Shown here: positions 21,387 to 30,851 of the stretch, in pieces
How the letters are laid out: every line of letters begins with the position of its first letter
Numbering within the stretch: the first letter of the stretch is position 1
Assembly (NCBI GenBank): GCA_001247695.2
Contig: LGRX02028911.1
Span: 36,398-100,397 of the forward strand
From: Cymbomonas tetramitiformis
Lineage: Eukaryota > Chlorophyta > Pyramimonadophyceae > Pyramimonadales > Pyramimonadaceae
Reading direction: 5' to 3'
Length of the DNA: 64,000 nucleotides
Program-made: the position numbers and the translations under genes
Notes under the pieces: generated by a model
What the model was told of the DNA's origin: nothing
Databases searched by the model: none
The model's input: the letters and a program-made list of their open reading frames with translations, nothing else

Positions 21387-22581
21387 AGTATGCGTGCTAT
21401 GCGTGAGACCTAATCTTAGCTAAAGCCGAAAGTGTACACGACACACGTGGCAACTAGCACCCGCCGATCTAGAAATTTACCACTTGCGCCCGAGCACAAG
21501 TGGCTACACCGGCCGAGGCGCGGAGATTTCCGGAAAGGAAGATCCTAGAAAGCTAATAAAGCCCCATGGGGGACATCAAACGTTGCACGCTCGCAATTTA
21601 ACCAATCGAAAAGCGGTTGGTGTGGCAACTAGCACCCGATCCTAGGAATACGCCACTTGCGCGCGAGCACAAGTAAGCACACCGGCCGAAGCGCGGAGAT
21701 TCCCGAATAGGGGGGACTAGAAGGCTAAATTAAAGGTAGGGGAAACCCCGAACCAACCCCGAATTTCAGCAAAGGCTTACGCAAAATTGAAAAATTTGCG
21801 CAGCGCTTCCGCCGCGAAGGGTCGGAATTGCCGAAAAACGGAGGCGATTTGGTTTTCCCGCACCTGCGAGTCCAAAAGCACGGATATGCGTGCTATGCGT
21901 GTATGCGTGCTAGGACTAAGGCAACGCGCGCACCTCAAAAGATTGTCGTCGAGCTAGATTTCTCCACACCGACGCGGCCCCAAGCAACCTGGAACCCTCA
22001 ATCCCACACACCACCGCGCAACAAGAACGAGAGCACAGGCATTCTCGATTTCGTAGTGCAAGTACTCGCTAACTAATCGCACAAGGCGGGGCGGGTTGAT
22101 CAGAATTTGCGCAAGAAAGACAAGGAAGCAACGTGAAAACACGAACTAATTACCATTTTGTAGGAGTCTACACTTTGACTTCTTCTCTTCTTTACGGTTT
22201 CGGACTTATACTATTCTACACTTATTAAACGACCGCACGAGGTATGCTTACGGTTGGTCAACTACAAGACTTCGGTTTCGTAAATCTTAATAGCTATGCT
22301 TTTGCTTTCAAGTGTATGCTTTCAATACACAATATACAGCGGATACGGCTCTTACTTTTTATGTTACAATTCTCAGTTCAGTTCATCTCTCCGAAACGGG
22401 TTACTCTTAGAGTTCTTATACATTCAGGAACTCTTTCCATAACTCAACTGTACTGAGTACTCCGTACAACAGTCTAGGCACCTCACATCAACATCATTCT
22501 GATCGGTCCTACTGTACTCCGTACTGAGTACTCCTGCGTTTTATACTTAGCCGTTTTTCTTGCTCTTGTGCTTGCCTCCTA
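21387..22581. repeat. likely leader/LTR region of element A with a 176-bp duplicated module
   Basis: GTGGCAACTAGCACCCG at 21447 recurs at 21622, each followed by CACTTGCG, CGAGCACAAGT, CACCGGCCGA and GCGCGGAGATT, so a module of about 85 bp is present twice, 175 bp apart. No gene is visible. The region lies upstream of ORF1 in the minus sense and is a candidate for A's 5' control region, but I could not define LTR ends. GTATGCGTGCTATGCGTG words occur at 21390 and 21885. Confidence 0.4.
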
Positions 22582-22586
22582 GCACA

Positions 22587-23038
22587 GGCTCAACGTTCAA
22601 TTCCCGATCCGATCTCATTTCTAATTCCGATTCGTCATTCTCGATTCAGATGATATATCGACAGACTGACACGATGACTGCCCCACAGTACTGTCATACT
22701 ACTGTACTGTCATACTGTCATAGTGTCATAGTGTCATACTGTCATAGCCCCGACATCTGATATTCGATTTCATTGTCTTTTCAACCCCGATGCGAATCTG
22801 ACCATTCTTCGAGGGTCTGACTGAGTGCCACGATGACACCCCCCACAGTACTGTCATACTACTATAGTGTCATAGTGCATAGTCATAGTGTCATACTGTC
22901 ATACCCCGGACATCTGGTATTCATTCTCATCGTGATTTCAAGCCCAATTTCACTGTCATCGTGCCAATCCCAGATTACCCCCGATGACACACATATAGAC
23001 GCATAGGCATATCGGCTCACGCTGTGCCTCCGGGCACA
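22587..23038 (-). repeat. 3' LTR of element B
   Basis: Near-identical to 35787-36241. Contains runs of TGTCATA(C/G) heptamer-like words (22689-22746 and 22853-22904) whose copy numbers differ between the two LTRs, and the conserved stretch CAACCCCGATGCGAATCTGA. Confidence 0.85.
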
Positions 23039-23040
23039 AC

Positions 23041-23053
23041 TCTCCCCCCCTTA
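23041..23053 (-). promoter_or_regulatory. polypurine tract of element B
   Basis: On the minus strand AAGGGGGGGAGAG lies immediately 5' of TTGTGCCCGG, the start of the 3' LTR. In LTR retrotransposons this purine run primes plus-strand DNA synthesis. Confidence 0.6.
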
Positions 23054-23183
23054 GGAGTGGTCTACCTCCTGGGATCACTCCGCTAAGGTACCCATCTAAG
23101 TTCCAGTTCTTAGGTTTTCTGGTTCCTTTCTGTTTCCAGTTCTTAGGTTCTCTGGTTCCTCTTCGAGCACAACTTGCCTGCCG

Positions 23184-25489
23184 CTACCAGGGCACCACTT
23201 TCACGAAGGAGGGTGCCGCTTGGAATCTAAAGCGGGTCTTCAGTCTTGCGGAGGCGTAAATGTCGAAAAAGATGTCGCAGCAGGGGCGCTGGCACGCACG
23301 GGATATACGCTCGCGGATTGGCCCGCTCCAGTCTGCTGCGGATGAGGTCCCAGCTGAGCAGTCTCTGGATGAGCACCGGTTGCCCATCTGCACGCACATG
23401 GTGTCGAAGCAGTACAGCGTAGCAGGGGCGTGGGTGGTGCTGAATTCGTCCATATGCAGGTGGGCTTCATGTATTGCGTGCCGTACATGCAGTAGGTACA
23501 CACCAGCGGGGGAGGAAGTTGACGCATCATGGGGCGAAGCCGCAGCGCGTTGGGGAAGCGACCTCTGGGGTTCTCCATGAACCAATGTTTTGGCTCCAAG
23601 TAGTCAATGATCTGCAATGCTCGCCGTACGATTTTGTCAGCCTGGGGAAGATCAGGGGGTCCTCCAGTGGTGCGCGCTTGACTGTACTGCCTACAGGGGG
23701 GACTTGCCCAAACGACATCGAAGAATCCAGGCGGGTATTGTTTGTAGTCCCACTGTAGGATGTCATCCACATGAGTGGGATGCCAGATGTGTTCGGAGTC
23801 GAGGGTCACCACTGAAGCGGAGGGGAAGCAATTCAGGAATTCTCTCTCTACTAAGCCAGTGCCGATGAAAAGTACAAGAATTCTGGGCATGCGAGTTACT
23901 TCCGTCTGTATTGCCAGCAGCTCTGTCACCAGTGCCAACGACCCATCTTCCGTACGCTCTTGACGTTCCCACGGCAGAGGGATATCATGTTCCATCTGTT
24001 CGAGCTGGTCCAGTTCATCGCAGGGGTTAGTGATGAGGTGAGCCAGTGTCATTCCAGCTTGAGCAGAGTGACGGCCACGTTGCTCGCGTCGCCGAGTGGC
24101 TTCGTCGCGAACTTGTGCTTCCATGTGCAGTCTCGCTTGCTCGAATTCACGAAGCTGTTGAAGTGGACCTCCGCGTTCGAGTTTGTCACGCGTCCTCCAT
24201 TGGTCGTGAGCTTTGGAGTAGCCAGTCCAGCGAACCTTCCACTCTTCCACCTCTTTTCCTCGAACAGACCGCACCCGACGTGCAAGAATACGCTCAACGT
24301 GTGCTTCCTTCTGACCGTCCACTACCACCTCTTCAGGTACTGCTAGGTGATCTCGCGCGGCGAAAGCATCTTGACCGCTGGTGTACGGTTTGAGGCGGTG
24401 TTGAGCGAACACGTCGTGTATCCGCCAGTGTGGAGGGAGGCGTAGGCGGTAGGCTACTGGAGCTCCCCTGTCAGCCTCTGGCATGGTCATCTGCACATCA
24501 CTGAAGAAGCGTTCGGTCACAGGGACCGGTCCATGCCAGCGCTTGGTCAACTTCCTGCAGATGGAGCGATCCATCACCTTCTCTGTAAGATGTTTCGCTT
24601 CTATCCAGACTAGATCTCCAACAGCATACTCCCGCTGTCCGTGCCTGCGATCAAACTGCTCGCGCTGTCGCTGTTGAGCCAGCTCCAACCGCTGCCTGGC
24701 GTCCCGCAGCTGCGACGAAAATTTCGCGGCCACCTCGTGTGCGGTACCTACTCCCCCTGTTCGTCGTCCAGCGGTGGACTGCGCGGCCTCCAGGAAAAGG
24801 TCCAACTGCGACAGCGGCGAGAATCCAAACACCAGCTCAAACGGCGTGAAGCCAGTAGATTCACTTCTGGAGTCATTGATCGCGAACTCCACGTTAGTGG
24901 TGAACAGGTCCCAGTCTTCCACATTGGCGTCTACGAAGGACCTGAGCATGTCTTCAATAACTCTGTTGCTGTGTTCCGCTTGGCCGTCAGACCGAGGGTT
25001 GTACGGCGTGGTGCGAGCCACTTTCACACCCATCAGTCTCATGAGCTCCTGCCAGAAGGCATCTTGAAACCGCGGGTCACGGTCAGAGACAATCTTCATA
25101 GGTGCGCCATGCAAGCGCCACACCGAGTCAAAGTAGATTCTGGCCACCACAGCTGCAGAACTGTCGCCGAAGTTCATCGGTATAACGTGGACCATCTTCG
25201 TCAGCTTGCACGTGAAGGCCACGAAAGCGTCATTACCTCTCTCTGATACCGGCAGGCCGGTGACGAAGTCCACCGCGACATCTTGCCATGGTCTGTTCGG
25301 GATGCTGTGAGGGTTTAGCAGCCCATCCGGGTAAGTTCCCCGCGGTCTCACTGATTGGCACACCGCGCAGGATGCAACCCAGGTGCCCACATCCTCTGCA
25401 GCACCACGCCAATAAAAGCGTCGCAGCACTCTTACTTTCCAGAGTCTTGTCTCGCCCAGTGTGACCTGAGGACAATGACTCGTGAGCAT
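23184..25489 (-). pseudogene. element B pol part 2: integrase, chromodomain, C5-cytosine-methyltransferase-like domain
   Basis: The frame from 25489 starts inside the integrase zinc region, out of frame with pol part 1 (frameshift near 25430-25445). The integrase core follows (VDFVTGLP, KIVSDRDPRF, NRVIEDML: D, D, E). At about 24290-24190 comes a chromodomain (VEEWKVRWTGY), which in chromoviruses guides integration to modified histones. Residues about 535-640 resemble a C5-cytosine methyltransferase core: LFIGTG (motif I), ASPPCRQYSQ with the catalytic PPC (motif IV), ENPRG (motif VI). After KPTCIWTN near 23450 the frame breaks; continuation is spread over other minus frames down to 23184. 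Motifs for target recognition and the late QxRxR motif are not visible, so activity is uncertain even in an intact copy. Confidence 0.85.
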
Positions 25490-28400
25490 GACGAATCACT
25501 ACCTCCCGAAGTGGAGAATCCTCCCCCAGCACCAACTGATATCTCCCTGCTGCGGTTCTCCAAACTACCTCACCCACCAGCCTGAAGTCCTGTAGGCATT
25601 GGTGTGGCGCCGCCTTCACCTTCTCTCGCAGCGAACGGAGTGATCCCTCTCGGGTGTACTCCGTTTTCAACGCACGCAGGAACTTCGAGTCCGACTGCTG
25701 GGAGATTGTGTCCCTGAAGGCTGCTGCCTCACCCGTCCTTATCACAGCGGGAGCCGTTCGCGGATGTCTCACGCGTGCCGGCTGTGGTTTGGCGGGAGGG
25801 GCGTGCACTATCAGAACAGGCCAGCGAAGGTCCAAGGCCTTCCCATCTGGGTTCTCGAAGAACTGATTAGGCTCGCCCTTATCATCGTGAGTAGGGACGA
25901 CCTCCACGATCTGCATATTGGCCTTCCTGAAAAGTTTGCGCCACGCGGGGAGCTTGGACTGGTGATCTGGCAGGACGAAGACTGCTGAGGTGTTTTCTGG
26001 GTCCGCCTTCCATTCTGCGATATACTTGTTCAGAATCGCCTCCACAGTAATGTGTTTGGAGTTATATGGAGGGTTACACCAAATCCGAAGGCCCCTCCAT
26101 TTCTCTGAAAGGCAGTCTGTCCAGAATCTATCCGCCTGTCTGTTGCGGCCGCCAAAGTCACAACAGGCGTCCACATCGAAGGGTCCAAACTTCTCGGCGT
26201 ACTTCGAGGAGTACTCTGCTCGGACACGCCAATTCTGCGAGTCCTCTGGGAGGGAAGCCTGTCGTTTCTGTGGGTAAAGGACCGGGGATGGAGCTGACTG
26301 CTGGGGCGCCTTCTGCGGGGGTGGTGAGCTCGCTGGCACCTTCTCAGTGGGCGCCGCCGATGCGTCAGCTCGTGATGTAGGCGTTCGCGTCTTCGGTGAC
26401 ACCAACTGTGGGGGCGCTGGGGTCGTAGAGGCTTTCCCAGCGCGTGACATACTCCTCGTTATCCTTATCTGAGGTGGAGCTCGGTCAGGGGGTTCGTGTG
26501 GAGCTTCTGTCGGCTTCGCGCTATCAGCTTCAGGCCAGTCAGGCATGTCGAAGTCGAGGTGATCCTCCTTCATTCCCTTATAGAGCTTCGGATTAACGAG
26601 AGCGATGGTCTCCCCCATGTCCATGGCCTGTTCTGCCACGGAGAGGGTTTCCACTGCTGAGAGCCAACAGTCAACCGTCTGGGCCCAGTGGGGATGAGCC
26701 GCGGGTGGTGAGCTGGAGAAGCATTCAGACTCCAGCGTTGCCAGAGGGTCTTTCGGCAGGTCTGAGGTGGGGTCGATCACTCCTGCTTCCTTCAACCCTT
26801 CGCGAACGTCCTTGTCTTTGAAGTCGGGTCTTCTGGACAGGGCGTCTGGTACCAGCAGTAGTGCCCCCTTGATGTACTCCATTCGCGGGACTCCCACTTC
26901 CACCAGATCCATGTACCAGCGTGCCTGTCTGCGGCTGAGCTCTCTGCCAGGTTCCATCAGCCATTCAAGGGGGCGGTGATCACCCTGGATGCGGAAGTTG
27001 GTGAAGATGAGGTAATGCCGCCAGGTGACGGTGGTACAATGATGCAGGGCACCTAGTTCACGCTCGCCGGTGTGGTAATTCTGTTCGGCGGCTGAGAACT
27101 GGCGGCTCTCGTATGCTATCACGCGCAGCCCAAGACCATCTCCATTGTCTTGCATAAGTACTCCCCCAAGAGCGATGCCGCTAGCATCCGTCTGCACCAC
27201 GAAAGGCGCTGTGCCGTCTGCGGCACCCTTAATGTTGGGCAAGGCGAGCACTGGCGCTGATGTGAGGGCCTTCTTCAGCTCCTCGAAGGCCCACTGCTGC
27301 ATGGGGCCCCACTCCCAGGGTACGTCCGACTTGGTCAACCGGGTGAGGGGCTGGGCGATCTCGGAGAAACAGTGAATGAATCTGCGGTAATACCCCGCCA
27401 GGCCCAAGAACTGCCTGACGTGGGTAACCGTCTCCAGCTCGGGCCAGTCCCTCACTGCAGCCACCTTGTCGTGTTGGGGTCTGCAGCCATCCGCGGAGAT
27501 GCAGTGACCAAGGAACCGCAAGGATTTCTTCAACAGTTGACACTTGGATCTCTTGAGGAAGACGCCCTTCTCCCTGCACGTCAGGAGCAATTGTTTGACG
27601 TGTTCGTAGTGCTCTGCAGCGGTGTTGCTGAAGACGACCACGTCATCGATGAAGATCCGGACAAATGGGAGATGGCCCAAAGCCCGCTGCATCCGTCGCT
27701 GGTACTGAGACGGCGAATTCTGCAGCCCCTGCGGCATGACCAACCACTCATATGACCCCATCTGGGTGGTGAAGGCGGTCTTCTCGACATCCCCTGGAGC
27801 CATCGGAACTTGCCAGAAGCCATCCACCGCGTCGAATGAAGAGAAGAACTTCGCACCCTGCATCTCGTCGAACATCATCTGGATGTCTGGGAGAGGGTAC
27901 TTGTCCTTAACTGTCTGGCGGTTGAGAAGCCGGTAGTCGATCACCAGTCGCAGCTCCTTGGGGTTCCCTGGTTTGGGGACCATCAGACAGGGAGCTGCAT
28001 AAGGGCTGGAAGAGGGTCGGATGTAGCCCTTGGACATCAGGGTCTCGACGCGTTCTCGAAGTTGGCGGAGTTCCTCTGCAGACTTCTTGTAGATGCGCTG
28101 GCAGGGCGGCCCCTTCTTGCTCAGCTCAGGGTCCAGGTTAATGTTGGCTTCATCTTGGGGGTCATGTCTGAGTCCATCAATGTTCGGTAGAGCAGTCGTC
28201 ATCTCCTTCTTGTACTCCTCACCCCAGAAGTCCTGAAACTTGAGGGTCCACTCAGGGCCCACTTCTGCGTCTTCAGTATCCGCAGCGGGTTCGGCGTTCT
28301 CAGAGTCGATAGCCGTGGCTGCAAAGGCAGAAGTAGTATCATCGGGGGACTTCTCGGCCATCATGAGCCAGGCGGGTTGTATCCCCGGGTCGTCATTGCC

Positions 28401-30848
28401 GCGCAGCTTCTGCGTCTCCGCGTACACCAGGTACTTCTTCAACTGGGCGGGGGTCAGGAACACCTCATCCACCAATCCCGCACAGGCCGTGCCCTTCGGA
28501 GACTTGTCTCCAGATGCTTTCCCAGGAGAACAGCCTGTGATGGTGACGCGATCTCCAATCTTACCACTGCGGGACTTCCTGAGGAAGGAGACGGAGCCAT
28601 TCCCTTCATAGCCCAGAGTAACAGGAGAGTGACTGCGCAACCACCTTCCGCCAAGAATAACATCCACCTGTATGCCCAGTGGTAGGATTCGAAGGGCAAG
28701 GGCGTTCTCTGTATAGGTGCCCGTGGTGGTGTGCGTGTTAAACTTGGCGTACGCGGTGGCGCCAGTGATCTTTACAGATCCATCCGCCAAGGTGACTCGC
28801 ATCTCGGAGCCAGCTCGTGTCGTGAGGCCACATCGCTTGGCGCTCTGCTCCGAGATGAAGTTGTCAGAGGCCCCCGAGTCGATCAGCACCTTGACCGTGT
28901 GCCCTCTGAGGGTTGCATAGAACACCAGCAGCAGCGGTCCTTCTTCGTCATGTGCCGCTGCGAGGGTACCCTCAATATCGGTCTTCCACTGAACTCCCCC
29001 ATCTGTGCGTATACTTTTGCACTTAAGGTTGGGGAGGAGGTTGTCCGAGGCCTCGCGGCATTCCTCCAACGTCTGCCTACACGCGGCGTAGAACTCCTCA
29101 TCCAGCAAGTCAACATCTTCAGTCGGGTGACTGACGAGGTTGTCCACACTCGCCGTCAACAGGGTACCCGCTGAGGTGCTTTCGCTCGAAGTGGGGCTGA
29201 CATGAGTGGTGTCGCTGGTGGTAGGGCTCACATGGGTGGTGTCGCTGGTGGTAGGGCTCACGTGGGTGGTGCCGCTGGTGGTAGGGCTTACATGAGTAGT
29301 GCCGCTTACTGTGGGGCTCACGTGGGTAGTGCCGCTTGCTGTGGGGCTCACATGGGTAGCAACACTGCTGGTGAGACTGCTATGGGTGAGGGGACCCTCG
29401 TCATGCTGAGGGCTGCTAGTGGGGAAGTTGTGGGCGAGTTGGTGGGAGCTCTGATGATCAGTTCTCGCCTCAGGGGTCCCAGCTGCTGCCATCTGCTGGG
29501 TGTAGCAGAGCGAATCAACTGAGGGCTCCTCTCCCATAACCTCGGGGTCTTCAGCGATGGGGTGGCTGTCGAGGCGGGGCGGCGCTTCATCTGCTTCGTG
29601 CGTTCTGACGGTGGTCATCTGTTGGGTGAAGCAAAGCGAGCTGGATGTAGAGGTTTCCTCTGTCTCTACGCAGTCGGATGAACCTTCAAGGTTTCCTCCC
29701 GGGGTAGCCGGCGCGTTGTCATGGTGCGAGGATGTCGTCTTTGTCGTGGGTTCGACCAGTGAGGATGATGGAGGGGATGCTCCCAAGGGGCTGGGACCCA
29801 GCTTCCTCATCTTGTACTGGTGTACTGCGTGTAGACTGCACCAGGCGCCAGGTAAGCCCACGTCTCCCGCTGTCCCGGGTATCGTGCCCACCTCAGTGTC
29901 CAAGGTGCAGAGAGAGGTCGAGGATCTTGCTGCTGCTCTTCGTCCGCCCTCCTTTTCCCACAGCCTGCTACCGGGGAAGGAGTCTGGGCTCGAAGTGGCG
30001 ATCGCCTCCAGCTGCTCGGCGGGCGACAGCTCTCTCCAAGCCGCGTAGAGGTCGGAGGGGCTGGCGTTAGGGGACTCGAGGGCCTGCTGGTGACCGTCGT
30101 GTGAGAGGAGGTGCCACAGTGCTATGCGCTGATGGCCCTCTCTGCGATCTTGAGGTTCACGGGCAATGCGTACCCTCTCCGCCAGCTGGTTGGCGCGGTT
30201 CACGTGCTCCTTCGGCGATCGGCTCCCAGAGCGTATGCGGCTACGGGTGCGCTCCCACATCTTATCCACCAGGTCCTTGGCAGCCTCCGGGGATTTGCGC
30301 AGAGCTCTGCGAACCTTTTGCATGGCGACTTCGAGGGGGAGAGAATATAGATCTCTCTTCCAGTGCCACGCAGTCAGCCTCTTCCGCGGATCTGCAAGGT
30401 TGGACTGATAGTTGGGTAATGGTAGGACAACACGTGGTTGGGGGCGAAGATCGCGGGGCTCTCCACGGTTGCTGCCCATAATGGGGCGTCTGTGCCGGGG
30501 AACTCGCCGCCCCCTCCGACCCTCGATTCTTGCATGTGTGTAAGCAGGGCCGTCATCAAGAGGTAGTGATGGCTCGTCGAAAGAGGCGCTCTCTGCAATG
30601 GGGTGGCTGGTCAGGTCATCCCTCGGCAGCGATGGGGCACCAGCTGAGCGGTAGGTGCGTCGCAAGCGGGTTCCAGAGGTGAAGGCCACGTTCTGGGGGT
30701 GAGGTCGATGGCCCCAAGGGTCTCTGCGTCCTCGTGCGCGTCGGGGTTCCACTGGCTCTGACCGCTTCTCCAGGGCGGAGAGGGTCTGATCATCAGGGTG
30801 TGACCTCACTTCCCCGAAGGGCAGGGTCGGGGACTGGTCGCCGGCCAA
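25233..30848 (-). CDS. element B pol part 1: protease, RT, RNase H, adenine-methyltransferase-like domain, integrase zinc region
   Basis: An 1871-codon open frame directly following gag in the same frame after one TGA (30851-30849). Residues 1-500 are a low-complexity linker with six 10-residue repeats (TTHVSPTTSG type; 30-bp units at 29190-29370). Protease: VLIDSGASDNFI near residue 655. RT: KGYIRPSSSPYAAPCL and FIDDVVVF near 1066. RNase H: QTDASGIALGG to GDHRPLEWL. Then, after a Pro-rich spacer, residues about 1560-1670 resemble phage/DIRS-type Dam N6-adenine methyltransferases: FGPFDVDACCD, RIWCNPPYN (motif NPPY near residue 1594) and AVFVLPDHQS. The frame ends in the integrase H2C2 region (HAHESLSSGHTG), where it shifts to the next frame. 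It has no initiator ATG, as expected for a Gag-Pol product. Confidence 0.88.
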   Translation of the reverse strand: MAGDQSPTLPFGEVRSHPDDQTLSALEKRSEPVEPRRARGRRDPWGHRPHPQNVAFTSGTRLRRTYRSAGAPSLPRDDLTSHPIAESASFDEPSLPLDDGPAYTHARIEGRRGRRVPRHRRPIMGSNRGEPRDLRPQPRVVLPLPNYQSNLADPRKRLTAWHWKRDLYSLPLEVAMQKVRRALRKSPEAAKDLVDKMWERTRSRIRSGSRSPKEHVNRANQLAERVRIAREPQDRREGHQRIALWHLLSHDGHQQALESPNASPSDLYAAWRELSPAEQLEAIATSSPDSFPGSRLWEKEGGRRAAARSSTSLCTLDTEVGTIPGTAGDVGLPGAWCSLHAVHQYKMRKLGPSPLGASPPSSSLVEPTTKTTSSHHDNAPATPGGNLEGSSDCVETEETSTSSSLCFTQQMTTVRTHEADEAPPRLDSHPIAEDPEVMGEEPSVDSLCYTQQMAAAGTPEARTDHQSSHQLAHNFPTSSPQHDEGPLTHSSLTSSVATHVSPTASGTTHVSPTVSGTTHVSPTTSGTTHVSPTTSDTTHVSPTTSDTTHVSPTSSESTSAGTLLTASVDNLVSHPTEDVDLLDEEFYAACRQTLEECREASDNLLPNLKCKSIRTDGGVQWKTDIEGTLAAAHDEEGPLLLVFYATLRGHTVKVLIDSGASDNFISEQSAKRCGLTTRAGSEMRVTLADGSVKITGATAYAKFNTHTTTGTYTENALALRILPLGIQVDVILGGRWLRSHSPVTLGYEGNGSVSFLRKSRSGKIGDRVTITGCSPGKASGDKSPKGTACAGLVDEVFLTPAQLKKYLVYAETQKLRGNDDPGIQPAWLMMAEKSPDDTTSAFAATAIDSENAEPAADTEDAEVGPEWTLKFQDFWGEEYKKEMTTALPNIDGLRHDPQDEANINLDPELSKKGPPCQRIYKKSAEELRQLRERVETLMSKGYIRPSSSPYAAPCLMVPKPGNPKELRLVIDYRLLNRQTVKDKYPLPDIQMMFDEMQGAKFFSSFDAVDGFWQVPMAPGDVEKTAFTTQMGSYEWLVMPQGLQNSPSQYQRRMQRALGHLPFVRIFIDDVVVFSNTAAEHYEHVKQLLLTCREKGVFLKRSKCQLLKKSLRFLGHCISADGCRPQHDKVAAVRDWPELETVTHVRQFLGLAGYYRRFIHCFSEIAQPLTRLTKSDVPWEWGPMQQWAFEELKKALTSAPVLALPNIKGAADGTAPFVVQTDASGIALGGVLMQDNGDGLGLRVIAYESRQFSAAEQNYHTGERELGALHHCTTVTWRHYLIFTNFRIQGDHRPLEWLMEPGRELSRRQARWYMDLVEVGVPRMEYIKGALLLVPDALSRRPDFKDKDVREGLKEAGVIDPTSDLPKDPLATLESECFSSSPPAAHPHWAQTVDCWLSAVETLSVAEQAMDMGETIALVNPKLYKGMKEDHLDFDMPDWPEADSAKPTEAPHEPPDRAPPQIRITRSMSRAGKASTTPAPPQLVSPKTRTPTSRADASAAPTEKVPASSPPPQKAPQQSAPSPVLYPQKRQASLPEDSQNWRVRAEYSSKYAEKFGPFDVDACCDFGGRNRQADRFWTDCLSEKWRGLRIWCNPPYNSKHITVEAILNKYIAEWKADPENTSAVFVLPDHQSKLPAWRKLFRKANMQIVEVVPTHDDKGEPNQFFENPDGKALDLRWPVLIVHAPPAKPQPARVRHPRTAPAVIRTGEAAAFRDTISQQSDSKFLRALKTEYTREGSLRSLREKVKAAPHQCLQDFRLVGEVVWRTAAGRYQLVLGEDSPLREVVIRHAHESLSSGHTGRDKTLESKSAATLLLAWCCRGCGHLGCILRGVPISETAGNLPGWAAKPSQHPEQTMARCRGGLRHRPAGIRER
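29190..29372 (-). repeat. 30-bp minisatellite inside element B pol linker
   Basis: About six in-frame copies of a 30-bp unit encoding TTHVSPTxSG or variants. The nucleotide copies are nearly identical, so the array is recent. Confidence 0.85.
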
Positions 30849-30851
30849 TCA
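30849..30851 (-). promoter_or_regulatory. in-frame UGA between Gag and Pol of element B
   Basis: On the minus strand the gag frame ends AAA TGA and is followed in the same frame, without any gap, by TTG GCC and 1871 open codons. This is the arrangement used for stop-codon readthrough in gammaretroviruses, here with UGA. The alternative is one nonsense mutation in a single fused Gag-Pol ORF. Confidence 0.55.

Noticed and set aside
23260..30481. Many plus-strand open frames across element B
   Set aside because: Antisense shadows of a GC-rich pol/gag coding region; none has a recognisable motif.
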